From an uncultured Pelagibacteraceae bacterium (lineage in GTDB: Bacteria > Pseudomonadota > Alphaproteobacteria > Pelagibacterales > Pelagibacteraceae), in the NCBI GenBank assembly GCA_902543485.1, contig CACBYP010000008.1:1-64000 (forward strand): a DNA stretch of 64,000 nucleotides. Reading direction: 5' to 3'. Below are positions 19,014 to 27,615 of the stretch, one piece after another. Positions within the stretch are counted from its first letter, which is position 1. The number at the start of each line of letters is the position of its first letter. Below the pieces are notes generated by a model. That model ran no database searches. It saw only the letters and a list, made by a program, of their open reading frames with translations, and was not told the DNA's origin. Position numbers and translations under genes: made by a program.

Positions 19014-20504
19014 ATGAAATTATTTTTTCTACTTGGAAATCAGCTTTTCTCAGAAAAATATCTAGAAAAGTACAGAAAAGACCACTTTTTCTTTATGGCT
19101 GAAGATTATCAGCTCTGTACGTACGAAAAGCATCATAAACAAAAGATATTATTGTTCTTATCTTGCATGCGATCTCACGCAGATAGACTAAAAAAAAATA
19201 AATTTAAATTAGAATATTCTTCGATCGAGGATAAAACTTTCAAGCTGGATTACACAGAAAAATTAAAAAAAATAATTAAAGCAAAAAAAATTAAAGAAAT
19301 TTCAAGTTTCGAAATTGAGGATAAGTTTTTTGAAAATAAAATTAATAATTTTTTAAAAAGGGAAAAAATTAAATGGAATATTATTCAAACACCAATGTTT
19401 TTAAATTCTAGAGAAAAATTTAAAAACTATTTATCAAAATCAAAAAAACCTTTTATGGCAGTTTTTTATAAAGATACTAGAAGAGATTTGGATATACTCA
19501 TGAAAAAAGATGGTAATCCAGAAGGAGGCAAATGGAGTTTTGACGAAGAAAATCGAAATAAACTTCCAAAAAATATATCTATACCCAAATTTCCTAAAAT
19601 TACTGAGACTGTTCATACGAAAAAACTAAAAATTTTAATTGATAAAAACTTTAAAAGTCACCCAGGTAATACGAAAGATTTTTGGTTTGCTACGGAATAT
19701 GATGATGTAATTAAATTATTAAATTTTTTTATTAAAGAGAAATCAAATTTATTTGGGGATTATGAAGATGCAGTTGATCAGAAAGACAATATATTATTTC
19801 ATAGTGCTTTAAGTCCTTACATCAATTTAGGTCTTATCACTCCAGAATTTATCATTAAAAAAGTTTTAGATTTTCACAACAAAAATAAAATAAGATTAAA
19901 TTCCTTAGAAGGTTATATTCGTCAAGTAATCGGATGGAGAGAATTTATGAGGGGAATATATCAAAGCTATTCAAAAGAAATGGAAACTAGAAATTTTTTT
20001 AAACAAAATAGAAAAATGAAAAACTCATGGTACGAAGGAACAACAGGATTACCACCTTTAGATTATGCTATTAAAAATGCAGTGAATTATGGTTGGTCAC
20101 ATCATATTGAAAGGTTAATGATCTTATCAAACATAATGAATTTATGTGAAGTTAAGCCAACATATGTTTACAAATGGTTTATGGAAATGTTTGTGGATTC
20201 CTCAGACTGGGTAATGGTCCCGAATGTTTATGGAATGGGGCTTTTCAGTGATGGAGGAATATTTGCTACAAAACCATATATTTGCGGCTCCGCTTATTTC
20301 ATGAAAATGATGGATTTTAAAAAAGGAGAATGGTGCAATACCATGGATGGTCTTTATTGGAGATTCATTAATAGAAATAGAGCCTTCTTTTTAAAAAATC
20401 CTAGACTTTCTATGATGGTTAGAATTTTCGATAAAATGAAACCTGATAGAAAAAAATTAATTTTAGCTGAGGCAGAAAAATTTATTAAACAAAATACTGC
20501 ATAG
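19014..20504 (+). CDS. Cryptochrome/photolyase family protein (FeS-BCP clade, cluster ligands apparently lost)
   Basis: A 496-residue FAD photolyase-related protein of the bacterial (6-4)/CryB type. The N-terminal antenna domain begins LFFLLGNQLF; the FAD domain shows QVIGWREFMRGIY near 303, GWSHHIERLMILSN near 362 and DWVMVPNVYGMGLFSDGG near 400. Classical members bind a 4Fe-4S cluster by four Cys including a YCxxC pair and an ACPF Cys before LYWDF. Here that loop is shortened to DFKKGEWCNTMDGLYW, keeping one Cys (441); other nearby Cys are about 377 and 424. It may repair UV lesions or act as a photosensor. Confidence 0.88.
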   Translation: MKLFFLLGNQLFSEKYLEKYRKDHFFFMAEDYQLCTYEKHHKQKILLFLSCMRSHADRLKKNKFKLEYSSIEDKTFKLDYTEKLKKIIKAKKIKEISSFEIEDKFFENKINNFLKREKIKWNIIQTPMFLNSREKFKNYLSKSKKPFMAVFYKDTRRDLDILMKKDGNPEGGKWSFDEENRNKLPKNISIPKFPKITETVHTKKLKILIDKNFKSHPGNTKDFWFATEYDDVIKLLNFFIKEKSNLFGDYEDAVDQKDNILFHSALSPYINLGLITPEFIIKKVLDFHNKNKIRLNSLEGYIRQVIGWREFMRGIYQSYSKEMETRNFFKQNRKMKNSWYEGTTGLPPLDYAIKNAVNYGWSHHIERLMILSNIMNLCEVKPTYVYKWFMEMFVDSSDWVMVPNVYGMGLFSDGGIFATKPYICGSAYFMKMMDFKKGEWCNTMDGLYWRFINRNRAFFLKNPRLSMMVRIFDKMKPDRKKLILAEAEKFIKQNTA

Positions 20505-20632
20505 TGAGAAAAGAAAATTTACCCACAAAAATTTGCCCTGTATGTAAGAGACCTTTTACTTGGAGAAAAAAATGGAAATTAAACTGGGATAAAGTAAAAT
20601 ATTGTTCTAAGAAATGTTCAAAAAATAACTAA
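20504..20632 (+). CDS. DUF2256 small zinc-ribbon-like protein
   Basis: A 42-residue protein starting at a GTG whose G is the last base of the photolyase TAG stop. It contains KICPVCKRPFTWRKKW followed by KYCSKKCS, i.e. two CxxC/CxxxC pairs and the conserved Trp pattern typical of DUF2256, a family usually encoded beside cryptochrome/photolyase genes. The four Cys suggest a metal site. Function is unknown; co-translation with the photolyase suggests a partner role. It ends immediately before the stop of the convergent gene, with no intervening base. Confidence 0.88.
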   Translation: MRKENLPTKICPVCKRPFTWRKKWKLNWDKVKYCSKKCSKNN

Positions 20633-20863
20633 TTAACAACAAGAGCAGCTTTTCTTTTTCTCTGGTTTTTTTGCTTCAATCACTTCTTCTTTAGGGGCTG
20701 ATTGTTCAAGAATTTTTGCTGCTTCAGCTTCTTTCTCTTTTAATATTTTATTTTCAATGTATGCGTAAAGAGAGTTGAAACCTAATTTTGAAGCTTTCTT
20801 TTCTTCATAATTCCTTCTGCCTTTAAGATTTTCAATAATTTCAAGAACTTGCGGGTTATTCAT
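20633..20863 (-). CDS. Small hypothetical protein with Cys-rich tail
   Basis: A 76-residue, highly charged, probably helical protein (EKEAEAAKILEQ region) ending KKSCSCC. I do not recognise a family. The terminal Cys cluster after a Lys/Pro/Glu-rich linker could bind metal or be modified. It sits inside the light-repair cluster, tail-to-tail with the DUF2256 gene and 41 bp downstream of the FAD photolyase-domain gene on the same strand, so it may belong to that transcription unit. Confidence 0.6.
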   Translation of the reverse strand: MNNPQVLEIIENLKGRRNYEEKKASKLGFNSLYAYIENKILKEKEAEAAKILEQSAPKEEVIEAKKPEKKKSCSCC

Positions 20864-20904
20864 ACTATTGTTATCTCATAATTTTGATAATTTACAATAG
20901 TTCT

Positions 20905-22047
20905 TTAAAAAAATTCTTTAATTATAGTTGGTATGTACTTTTTGAAATTAAAAAAACCTTTATTGCAATATTTCCAAGAACTTCGGTCTAAATTACGATA
21001 AAGAAATTTTATATTATTTATTCCTTGAGAAGTTAAATAATCTAAGTTTTCTCCAACACAAGGATAAAAAAAATAACTATTCTCAATTGTTTTAAGGTTA
21101 CCAATATCAATAATTTCACAATCCAAAGATTTTTCATCCAACCTTCTTTTTTGATCCTGAATTAAATTAGTCTTAAATTTCATTGTTTTTTCACTAAGTT
21201 TAATATTTCTACTGTCGTTATTATTATTAACTAAATAAATCTTTTTAAATTTATGATCTTTGAAATCAGTCAACTCAAAAGAAAGATTATTATCAAAAAT
21301 AATTAAATTTTGCTCATCCAAACTTACTGGATTACTAAAATCTTTTAAGACAGCCTTGTATATTTTCTCGCTAACTTTAGGTGGTGCATTTTCATTTAAA
21401 TTAATGTTATTAAATCTGTTATTAGTAAATTTTTTTATATTCCATTCACTTGCCAAATAATGCTTACCTTGTGTTTGTATCCCAGCAACCCATCTCCATC
21501 CCAATGTATTAGATGCTGCATCTCCATCATAGAGATGTTTCATAAAAAATTCAGCTCCTAATTGCCAAGGTAAATTTAAAGTAAAAATCCAGATACTGGC
21601 AAACCACATTCTTGTATGATTATGAAGGTAATTAAATTCTTTTAATTCTTTAACCCATTCATTAAAACATTCTATATTTGTATTTCCATCAATGGCATTT
21701 AAATAATCTTTATTATCTTTGTATTTTTCTCTTATAATTTTTATTTCTATTATGTAATCTGTCCATACACTAGGTCTTAATTCTAACCATCCTTTCCAAT
21801 AAGTACGCCACAAAACCTCCTGAATAAATTTTTCATTTTTAGAAAATGAAAATTTCTTTAAGGCTTTATCTATAACTTCTAACTCATTTAATATTCCATG
21901 AGATATATATGGAGAAATACAAGATATATTTGATCTTTTATCCGGACCAAAATCAAAATTTCTCAATCTTGAATATTCAGAAAGATTATTTTCAATAAAA
22001 TTATCTAGTTTATTAGTGGCTTGCGCCCGACTTGGTTCAAAATTCAT
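20905..22047 (-). CDS. Photolyase FAD-binding-domain protein without N-terminal antenna domain
   Basis: A 380-residue protein whose first 230 residues match the photolyase/cryptochrome FAD domain: CISPYISHGIL near 43, QEVLWRTYWKGWLELRP near 76, FNYLHNHTRMWFASIW near 138, and DGDAASNTLGWRWVAG near 174. The N-terminal alpha/beta photolyase domain is absent. Instead residues from about 240 form an alpha/beta-looking C-terminal region (LIIFDNN, KKIYLVNN, CEIIDIG) ending WKYCNKGFFNFKKYIP. This may be a relocated domain. Probably DNA repair or photosensing; 6 bp downstream of argG. Confidence 0.82.
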   Translation of the reverse strand: MNFEPSRAQATNKLDNFIENNLSEYSRLRNFDFGPDKRSNISCISPYISHGILNELEVIDKALKKFSFSKNEKFIQEVLWRTYWKGWLELRPSVWTDYIIEIKIIREKYKDNKDYLNAIDGNTNIECFNEWVKELKEFNYLHNHTRMWFASIWIFTLNLPWQLGAEFFMKHLYDGDAASNTLGWRWVAGIQTQGKHYLASEWNIKKFTNNRFNNINLNENAPPKVSEKIYKAVLKDFSNPVSLDEQNLIIFDNNLSFELTDFKDHKFKKIYLVNNNNDSRNIKLSEKTMKFKTNLIQDQKRRLDEKSLDCEIIDIGNLKTIENSYFFYPCVGENLDYLTSQGINNIKFLYRNLDRSSWKYCNKGFFNFKKYIPTIIKEFF

Positions 22048-22053
22048 GATATT

Positions 22054-23232
22054 TTATTTTAATTTTTTCTTGTGAAAATTAATAAATCTTTCAACATTTG
22101 ATTTATTAAAAGTTTTATTTTCCTCAAATGAAACTTCTTTCATAGAATAAGCTGAACTTTTAGTTATTCTTGAATGAATAATAACATTCCCTTTATATAA
22201 CCTCAATTTAACTGATCCATTAACTTTACTTCTCTTAAGATCAACAATTCTTTGTAATTTAAATCTCTCTTTAGAAAACCAATATCCATTGTAAATTAGT
22301 TCCGCATATCTAGGCATAATTTTTTCTTTCTTATGCATTGTATCTTTATCAAGTGTAACAGACTCTATAGCCCTATGAGCGTGCATTAATAAAGTTCCGC
22401 CTGGTGTTTCGTATACACCTCTTGATTTTATACCGATAAATCTATTTTCTACTAGATCAACTCTTCCAATAGCATTTTTTCCAGCTATGTCGTTTAATTT
22501 TCCAAGCAATTTAGATGGAGATAATTTTTTCCCATTCACTGCAATCGGATCTCCACTTCTAAAATCTATTTTTACAATTGAAGATTTATTAGGTGCTTTT
22601 TCTGGAGATACCGTTCTTTGAAAAATAAAGTCAGGTGCAGAGTTTTTTGGATTTTCTAACAACTTTCCTTCTGTTGATGTATGAAAAATATTATCGTCTA
22701 CTGAAAAAGGTGGCGCTCCTTTCTTGTCTTTAGGTATTTCAATTTTATTTTTTTTTGCATAATTAATTAGATCTGATCTAGATTTCAGCTTCCAAATTCT
22801 CCAAGGCGCAATAACTTTTATTTTAGGACTAAAATAATGATAACCTAACTCAAATCTTACTTGATCATTTCCTTTTCCTGTTGATCCATGAGATACAGCA
22901 TAGGCATTAAATTTTTTAGCAATTCTAATTTGATCTTTGGCAATTAAAGGTCTAGCAATTGAGGTTCCAAGCAAATAAACACCTTCATATATTGCATGGC
23001 CCCTAATCATTGGATAAACATAATCTTTTACAAAAATATCTTTTAGATCTTGAATAATAATATTTTTTACGCCAAGTTTTTTTGCGTTTCTGAAAATTTT
23101 ATTTCTATCTATTTCTTGACCAATGTCTGCGGTATAACAAATTACTTCTGCATCATAATTTTCTTGCAACCATTTTAATATAATTGATGTGTCCAAACCA
23201 CCTGAATAAGCTAAAACAATTTTTTTTTTCAT
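22054..23232 (-). CDS. argG: Argininosuccinate synthase
   Basis: Condenses citrulline and aspartate with ATP in arginine synthesis. The 392 residues begin KKKIVLAYSGGLDTSII, the ATP-pyrophosphatase P-loop, followed by EVICYTADIGQ, SHGSTGKGNDQVRFE near 114 and the conserved APWR block near 143. Length and motifs are standard. It leads a tight minus-strand pair with the FAD photolyase-domain gene and follows a 2OG-oxygenase gene by 7 bp; no arginine-linked function is evident in those neighbours. Confidence 0.96.
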   Translation of the reverse strand: MKKKIVLAYSGGLDTSIILKWLQENYDAEVICYTADIGQEIDRNKIFRNAKKLGVKNIIIQDLKDIFVKDYVYPMIRGHAIYEGVYLLGTSIARPLIAKDQIRIAKKFNAYAVSHGSTGKGNDQVRFELGYHYFSPKIKVIAPWRIWKLKSRSDLINYAKKNKIEIPKDKKGAPPFSVDDNIFHTSTEGKLLENPKNSAPDFIFQRTVSPEKAPNKSSIVKIDFRSGDPIAVNGKKLSPSKLLGKLNDIAGKNAIGRVDLVENRFIGIKSRGVYETPGGTLLMHAHRAIESVTLDKDTMHKKEKIMPRYAELIYNGYWFSKERFKLQRIVDLKRSKVNGSVKLRLYKGNVIIHSRITKSSAYSMKEVSFEENKTFNKSNVERFINFHKKKLK

Positions 23233-23239
23233 TTTTAGA

Positions 23240-23890
23240 TTAGTTTCTTATATCAACCGAGGCATTTGCTGATACAATTATTCTATTTTTTTCACCTTTA
23301 TATGGATTGGATCCATGCAATATAAAATTTGGCCATATAAGCATTTTACCTTCTACGGCTTTGAATGTTGCATTTCCACCAGAAGAATAAAATTTTCCAC
23401 CAAAATCTTCAGGTGATCTTCTTTGATACGGTCTTAAAAAATAAGTTGACCCATTTTCGTTTGTAGCATCCTCGCCTATTTGAACATAGTAAACACAACA
23501 CCAACTACATCTTCCATGATCATGAGGAAGAACTGATCCATTTGTATTATATTTTATAAACCAAGAATTATTAATTTTTACATCAAAATTGGGTTTTGGT
23601 TCTTTCATTTCAGAAATAAATTTATTGTTGGTACTATTTGACATTCCTAAAAAGCATTTTGCAAAAAAATTAAATAATTTTGATAAACTCTCACTTTTTT
23701 CATGATGTAAGTCGTATTTACTTTCATAAAGATTAATATTTTCTTTATTAAGACCCTCTCTACCTTTAGGATTTTTTTTTTCGTATTCTGAAAAAAAATT
23801 TATTAAGTCATCTTTAATTTCCTGATGTTCGGGGTTATAAAATTCTCCGATATATATTGGCCAAAGACTGTAGATTTGATTCTTATTCAT
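23240..23890 (-). CDS. Putative 2OG-Fe(II) oxygenase (TIGR02466-like)
   Basis: A 216-residue protein with a C-terminal jelly-roll oxygenase signature: NNSWFIKYNTNG, then LPHDHGRCSWCCVYYVQ near 118-133 supplying the first His/Asp ligands, and WPNFILHGSNPYKGEKNRIIVSAN near the end (residues about 185-205) with the distal His and the 2OG-binding Arg. Such proteins couple 2-oxoglutarate decarboxylation to hydroxylation. The substrate is unknown. Confidence 0.75.
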   Translation of the reverse strand: MNKNQIYSLWPIYIGEFYNPEHQEIKDDLINFFSEYEKKNPKGREGLNKENINLYESKYDLHHEKSESLSKLFNFFAKCFLGMSNSTNNKFISEMKEPKPNFDVKINNSWFIKYNTNGSVLPHDHGRCSWCCVYYVQIGEDATNENGSTYFLRPYQRRSPEDFGGKFYSSGGNATFKAVEGKMLIWPNFILHGSNPYKGEKNRIIVSANASVDIRN

Positions 23891-23902
23891 TTCTTTAAAA
23901 AT

Positions 23903-24403
23903 TTAACTACAACTTTTTTTTGCAGCGTTGTATGCTTTTGTGAAACCCATTAAAGAGTAGTGATCAATTGTTTGAGATCCAGATTTATTATATCCAGTAA
24001 CCATCAATCTTGAAGCTTTCTTCATTTTTTTTACTACTTTTTTTTCAATTTTATTGTTAGAAATCCATGCAAAGTTATCTTGAGCTATATCAAACTTATA
24101 TTTTGTTTTACCAGAGGTAGCAGTGATAGAATTTTGAGAGTTATACTCATAGCCCGAAGTTGTGCTAACTTCATCAGTTATTTTTTCAGATGGTCTGAAT
24201 GTTACAAATAATCTTGCATCTCTATCATTTTTTTTTGGAGATTGCAGTACAGGTTTAGATTGTGCAAAGCATACCTTGTTTCCATCATTAGTTACTATAA
24301 TTGCATCCCAATCTTTGAAAGTCCCAATTTTATTTAATTCATCTGAATGGGAAATTGAGCTTAATAAAATAACAAAAATAATTGATCTAAGAATTATGGA
24401 CAT
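23903..24403 (-). CDS. Invasion-associated locus B (IalB) family protein
   Basis: A 166-residue secreted protein with signal peptide (about 1-20, ending SISHS). Features of the IalB family are FKDWDAIIV near 29, KVCFAQSKPV with the first Cys, the GYEYNS region, DNFAWISN near 109, RLMVTGYNKSGSQTIDHYSL near 131 and a terminal Cys that probably pairs with the first. Named from Bartonella, but common in free-living alphaproteobacteria, where the role is unclear. It overlaps the aldo/keto reductase gene end by 10 bp. Confidence 0.8.
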   Translation of the reverse strand: MSIILRSIIFVILLSSISHSDELNKIGTFKDWDAIIVTNDGNKVCFAQSKPVLQSPKKNDRDARLFVTFRPSEKITDEVSTTSGYEYNSQNSITATSGKTKYKFDIAQDNFAWISNNKIEKKVVKKMKKASRLMVTGYNKSGSQTIDHYSLMGFTKAYNAAKKSCS

Positions 24404-25428
24404 GGGTTAGGATACTTTTTTTGAATTTCATTAATTTCATTAATTATTTCTTTATCAAGTTTCACTTTTACACTTTCTATGTTTGTTTTCAACTGCTCCA
24501 TTGTTGTTGCACCAATAATAACGCTAGACATAAAATCCTGTATCTCACAAAATTTTATACACATTTGACTCATATCAATGTTGTACTTTTCACTAATATT
24601 AAAATATTCTTCAACAGCTTCGTTAGTATTTGGTTTTCGATATCTTGTCCAAAAATCCCAATCTCTTTCCATCCGAGATCCTTTTGGAAATTGCTTATTT
24701 CTATATTTGCCACTTAAAAAACCACTGGCTAAAGGAGAATAAGATAAGCAGCCAATATTTTCTCTTATAGACACTTCCGCTAATCCAACTTCATATGACC
24801 TATTCAATAAACTGTAGGGATTTTGTATAGACATCATTCTTGGCAAGCTTTTATCCTTTGAGACTTTGAGATAATTCATAACACCCCAAGGAGTTTCATT
24901 AGATAAACCTACATTTCTAATTTTACCTTGCTTAATATATTTTTGTAATTCAACCAACACGTCTTCGAATTTATTCCATTCGTTTTCTTTATGCACATAA
25001 CCAAGTCTTCCAAAATTGTTTACATTTCTTTCTGGCCAGTGAAGCTGATATAAATCTATATAATCAGTTTTAAGTCTTTTAAGACTATCATGAAGTGCGG
25101 TTTCGAGATTCTTCCCAACAAAACTATTTTCACCATTTCTAATATAATCTCTAGCAGGACCACATACTTTAGTTGCAAGTATAACATCTTTTCTTTTTTT
25201 CGTTTTTTCAAACCAATTTCCAATGATCGTCTCCGTATGACCAAATGTTTCAGCTTTTGGAGGTACCGCATAAAGTTCTGCTGTATCCCAAAAATTAACA
25301 CCGTTTTCTAGTGAGAAATCCATTTGTTCAAAGGCTTCCTCTTGACTATTTTGTTCACCCCAAGTCATGGTGCCGAGACAAATTGTGCTAATATCTATGT
25401 CAGTTGTTCCTAATTTTTTATAATTCAT
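24394..25428 (-). CDS. Aldo/keto reductase (Tas-like)
   Basis: A 344-residue NADPH-dependent oxidoreductase barrel. The catalytic tetrad is visible: Asp and Tyr in NFWDTAELYAVP near 45-55, Lys in ILATKVCG near 85, and His in YQLHWPER near 130. The N-terminal YKKLGTTDIDISTICLGTMT and the C-terminal SVIIGATTMEQL match the family. Physiological substrate unknown. It heads a minus-strand pair with the IalB-family gene and is divergent from the BI-1 gene. Confidence 0.9.
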   Translation of the reverse strand: MNYKKLGTTDIDISTICLGTMTWGEQNSQEEAFEQMDFSLENGVNFWDTAELYAVPPKAETFGHTETIIGNWFEKTKKRKDVILATKVCGPARDYIRNGENSFVGKNLETALHDSLKRLKTDYIDLYQLHWPERNVNNFGRLGYVHKENEWNKFEDVLVELQKYIKQGKIRNVGLSNETPWGVMNYLKVSKDKSLPRMMSIQNPYSLLNRSYEVGLAEVSIRENIGCLSYSPLASGFLSGKYRNKQFPKGSRMERDWDFWTRYRKPNTNEAVEEYFNISEKYNIDMSQMCIKFCEIQDFMSSVIIGATTMEQLKTNIESVKVKLDKEIINEINEIQKKYPNPCP

Positions 25429-25500
25429 TAAATATTAAGTATTTGTTACCTATATTTTGACTGCTTGAAAAATTTAAAATTTATTACTATATATTTAATT

Positions 25501-26259
25501 ATGGAATTCAATAGAGACAATATATTAAATAGATCTACTACAGCAAAAAAAGCTGTTGTAATGGATGAAGGCCTTAGAGCCTACATGCTCAAAGTTTACA
25601 ACTACATGGCAACTGGAGTTTTGCTAACGGGAATAATTGCATTGCTATCTTTTAAAATGTCAGTAGTTACAGATGCAAGTGGATCAATAGTTGCTTTAAC
25701 TGAATTCGGAAATGCAATTTATCTATCAGGATTGAAATGGGTGGTTATGTTAGCACCTCTTGGAATTGTTTTTTACATGAGCTTTGGAATAAATAAAATG
25801 AGTTCTTCAAAAGCTCAAACTACTTTTTGGATTTTTGCTGCTTTGATGGGTTTGTCGCTTTCATCAATTTTATTAGTTTACACTGGACTTAGTGTGACGA
25901 GAGTATTTTTCATATCTTCAGCTACATTTGGAGCTATGAGTATATATGGTTACACAACTAAAAGAGACCTCACAAAATTTGGATCATTCTTAATGATGGG
26001 TTTAATAGGTATTATAATCGCATCTTTAGTAAATATTTTCTTAAAATCATCAATGATGTACTTTGCTATTTCAATCATTGGAGTTCTTATATTTGTCGGA
26101 TTAACTGCCTACGATACACAAAAAATTAAGAATATGTACGCAGCTTCAGATTCAGGTGAAGTAATTGGCAAGAAAGCTGTTATGGGAGCTTTAACATTAT
26201 ACTTAGATTTTATTAATCTATTTATAATGCTTTTAAGATTATTTGGTCAAAGAAGATAA
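25501..26259 (+). CDS. Bax inhibitor-1/YccA family membrane protein
   Basis: A 252-residue protein with seven hydrophobic segments and the family signature GLTAYDTQKIKNMY near 209, followed by ALTLYLDFINLFIMLLRL at the C-terminus. Bacterial BI-1 relatives are pH-sensitive Ca2+ leak channels or FtsH modulators. An in-frame ATG at 25465 would add 12 residues, but the ATG at 25501 gives the usual short polar N-terminus and is preferred. It is monocistronic, tail-to-tail with the DUF2794 gene. Confidence 0.92.
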   Translation: MEFNRDNILNRSTTAKKAVVMDEGLRAYMLKVYNYMATGVLLTGIIALLSFKMSVVTDASGSIVALTEFGNAIYLSGLKWVVMLAPLGIVFYMSFGINKMSSSKAQTTFWIFAALMGLSLSSILLVYTGLSVTRVFFISSATFGAMSIYGYTTKRDLTKFGSFLMMGLIGIIIASLVNIFLKSSMMYFAISIIGVLIFVGLTAYDTQKIKNMYAASDSGEVIGKKAVMGALTLYLDFINLFIMLLRLFGQRR

Positions 26260-26266
26260 TTAAAAA

Positions 26267-26602
26267 CTATAGTTTTTTCCAATTTGTTTTTTTCAGAAGT
26301 ATTTCTAAATCATAAGCATTATTTAAAATTTTACCATTTCTATCAGTTATTAAATATTTCAAATTCTTATTAGAAGGTTTAAAATTTTTACTAATGTTGT
26401 AGATAGCTTTTTCTGCTGCATTTTTAAAAATACTAAAACTTACTCTTTTACTAGATATTGAGAGGCCATAGTCTTTCCAAGATCCTTCAGATACCATTTT
26501 AGCATATAGGTCTAATATAATTTTTAGTTCTTTCTTTTCAAAAAAATACCTTTGGTTTTGTTCTTTATTTGAATTATTTATTACTAATTTTAAATTACTC
26601 AT
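26267..26602 (-). CDS. DUF2794 family protein
   Basis: A 111-residue soluble protein matching the alphaproteobacterial DUF2794 pattern: RYFFEKKELKIILDLYAKMV near 18, EGSWKDYGLS near 38 and ISSKRVSFSIFKN near 45. Function unknown. Its start overlaps the end of yciB by 8 bp, indicating co-translation. Confidence 0.8.
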   Translation of the reverse strand: MSNLKLVINNSNKEQNQRYFFEKKELKIILDLYAKMVSEGSWKDYGLSISSKRVSFSIFKNAAEKAIYNISKNFKPSNKNLKYLITDRNGKILNNAYDLEILLKKTNWKKL

Positions 26603-27146
26603 TTAATTTGTATTTATTAATCAAACCAACTTGTGATGCTGTAAAAATGAATGTAATTGGTAACATTCCCCATACTTTAAAGTTAACCCAAAATTCTTCT
26701 GTTTGAGTTCTCCAAATAATTTCATTTAATATAGCTAAAAAAATAAAAAAATAAGTCCATCTATTATTCAAAATTTTCCAACCCTCATCAGACATTGGCA
26801 GTGTTTTTCCTAGTATTAATTTTAAAATTGGTTCATTGGTGAAGTATTTTCCAAAGAATAAAGCTAAGGCAAATAAAATATTTATAATAGTGGGTTTCAT
26901 ATAAATAAAAATTGGATTATCAAAATAAATTGTTAAACCTCCAAATAGAGTAATTAAAATTCCTCCTAACAAAGGAACCATCGGAACTTTTTTTTCCAGT
27001 ATCCAAACCAAGAGAACAGAAATTATTGTTGCGACAATTAGAGGTGGTATTGCAACTTTTAAATTTTTATCACTGTTATAATAAAAGAAGAAAAAAATAG
27101 CTAAAGGCCCAACGTCTGTAATGAATTTTAGAAGTGATTTATTCAC
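26595..27146 (-). CDS. yciB: Inner membrane-spanning protein YciB (intracellular septation protein A)
   Basis: A 183-residue protein with five to six hydrophobic helices and family motifs: FITDVGPLAIFFFFYY at the N-terminus, TLFGGLTIYFDNPIFIYMKPTI near 66 and the C-terminal WVNFKVWGMLPITFIF. YciB is linked to septation and envelope integrity. It starts about 78 bp from the divergent hspQ gene, leaving space for two promoters. Confidence 0.92.
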   Translation of the reverse strand: MNKSLLKFITDVGPLAIFFFFYYNSDKNLKVAIPPLIVATIISVLLVWILEKKVPMVPLLGGILITLFGGLTIYFDNPIFIYMKPTIINILFALALFFGKYFTNEPILKLILGKTLPMSDEGWKILNNRWTYFFIFLAILNEIIWRTQTEEFWVNFKVWGMLPITFIFTASQVGLINKYKLNE

Positions 27147-27224
27147 TGCTACATATTAACAGATTAATAAAACATTTATATTTTTTTTATTGATTTTTTT
27201 CATCAAATATCCATATTTAATGTC

Positions 27225-27545
27225 GTGAGTACTCAAAAAGCTAAATTTTCAATTGGAGACGTTGTAAAACATAGACACTTTGATTTTAGAGGTGTGATTT
27301 ACGATGTTGACTTTGAATTTAATAACTCAGAGGAGTGGTATCAATCGATCCCAAAAAACGTGAGACCTAGAAAGGATCAGCCATTTTATCATTTACTAGC
27401 AGAGAATGACGAAATTACTTACGAGGCTTATGTGTCTGAGCAAAATCTATTATTTGATGACTCTGAAGAGCCCATAAAACACCCTCTAATTAATGAAATT
27501 TTTTCAGGTAAGCGTGGATCAAGCTACTTCAAGCCTTCAAATTAG
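27225..27545 (+). CDS. hspQ: Heat shock protein HspQ / YccV-like hemimethylated-DNA-binding protein
   Basis: A 106-residue protein with FSIGDVVKHRHFDFRGVIYDVD at residues 8-29, RPRKDQPFYHLLAEND near 48 and ITYEAYVSEQNL, all typical of the family. HspQ has been described as a DnaA-stability factor and Lon specificity enhancer in enterics. The start is a GTG; the ATG 5 bp upstream is in another frame and reaches a stop at once. Confidence 0.92.
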   Translation: MSTQKAKFSIGDVVKHRHFDFRGVIYDVDFEFNNSEEWYQSIPKNVRPRKDQPFYHLLAENDEITYEAYVSEQNLLFDDSEEPIKHPLINEIFSGKRGSSYFKPSN

Positions 27546-27615
27546 CTAATAGCCAATATTTAAACACAATTGTCCCAAATCTCTGTCATATCTGTATGTT
27601 ATAGATTATTTAATT

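Noticed and set aside
25056..25311. Overlapping ORFs on both strands inside the aldo/keto reductase gene
   Set aside because: The reductase frame is intact with all catalytic residues; the others are incidental.
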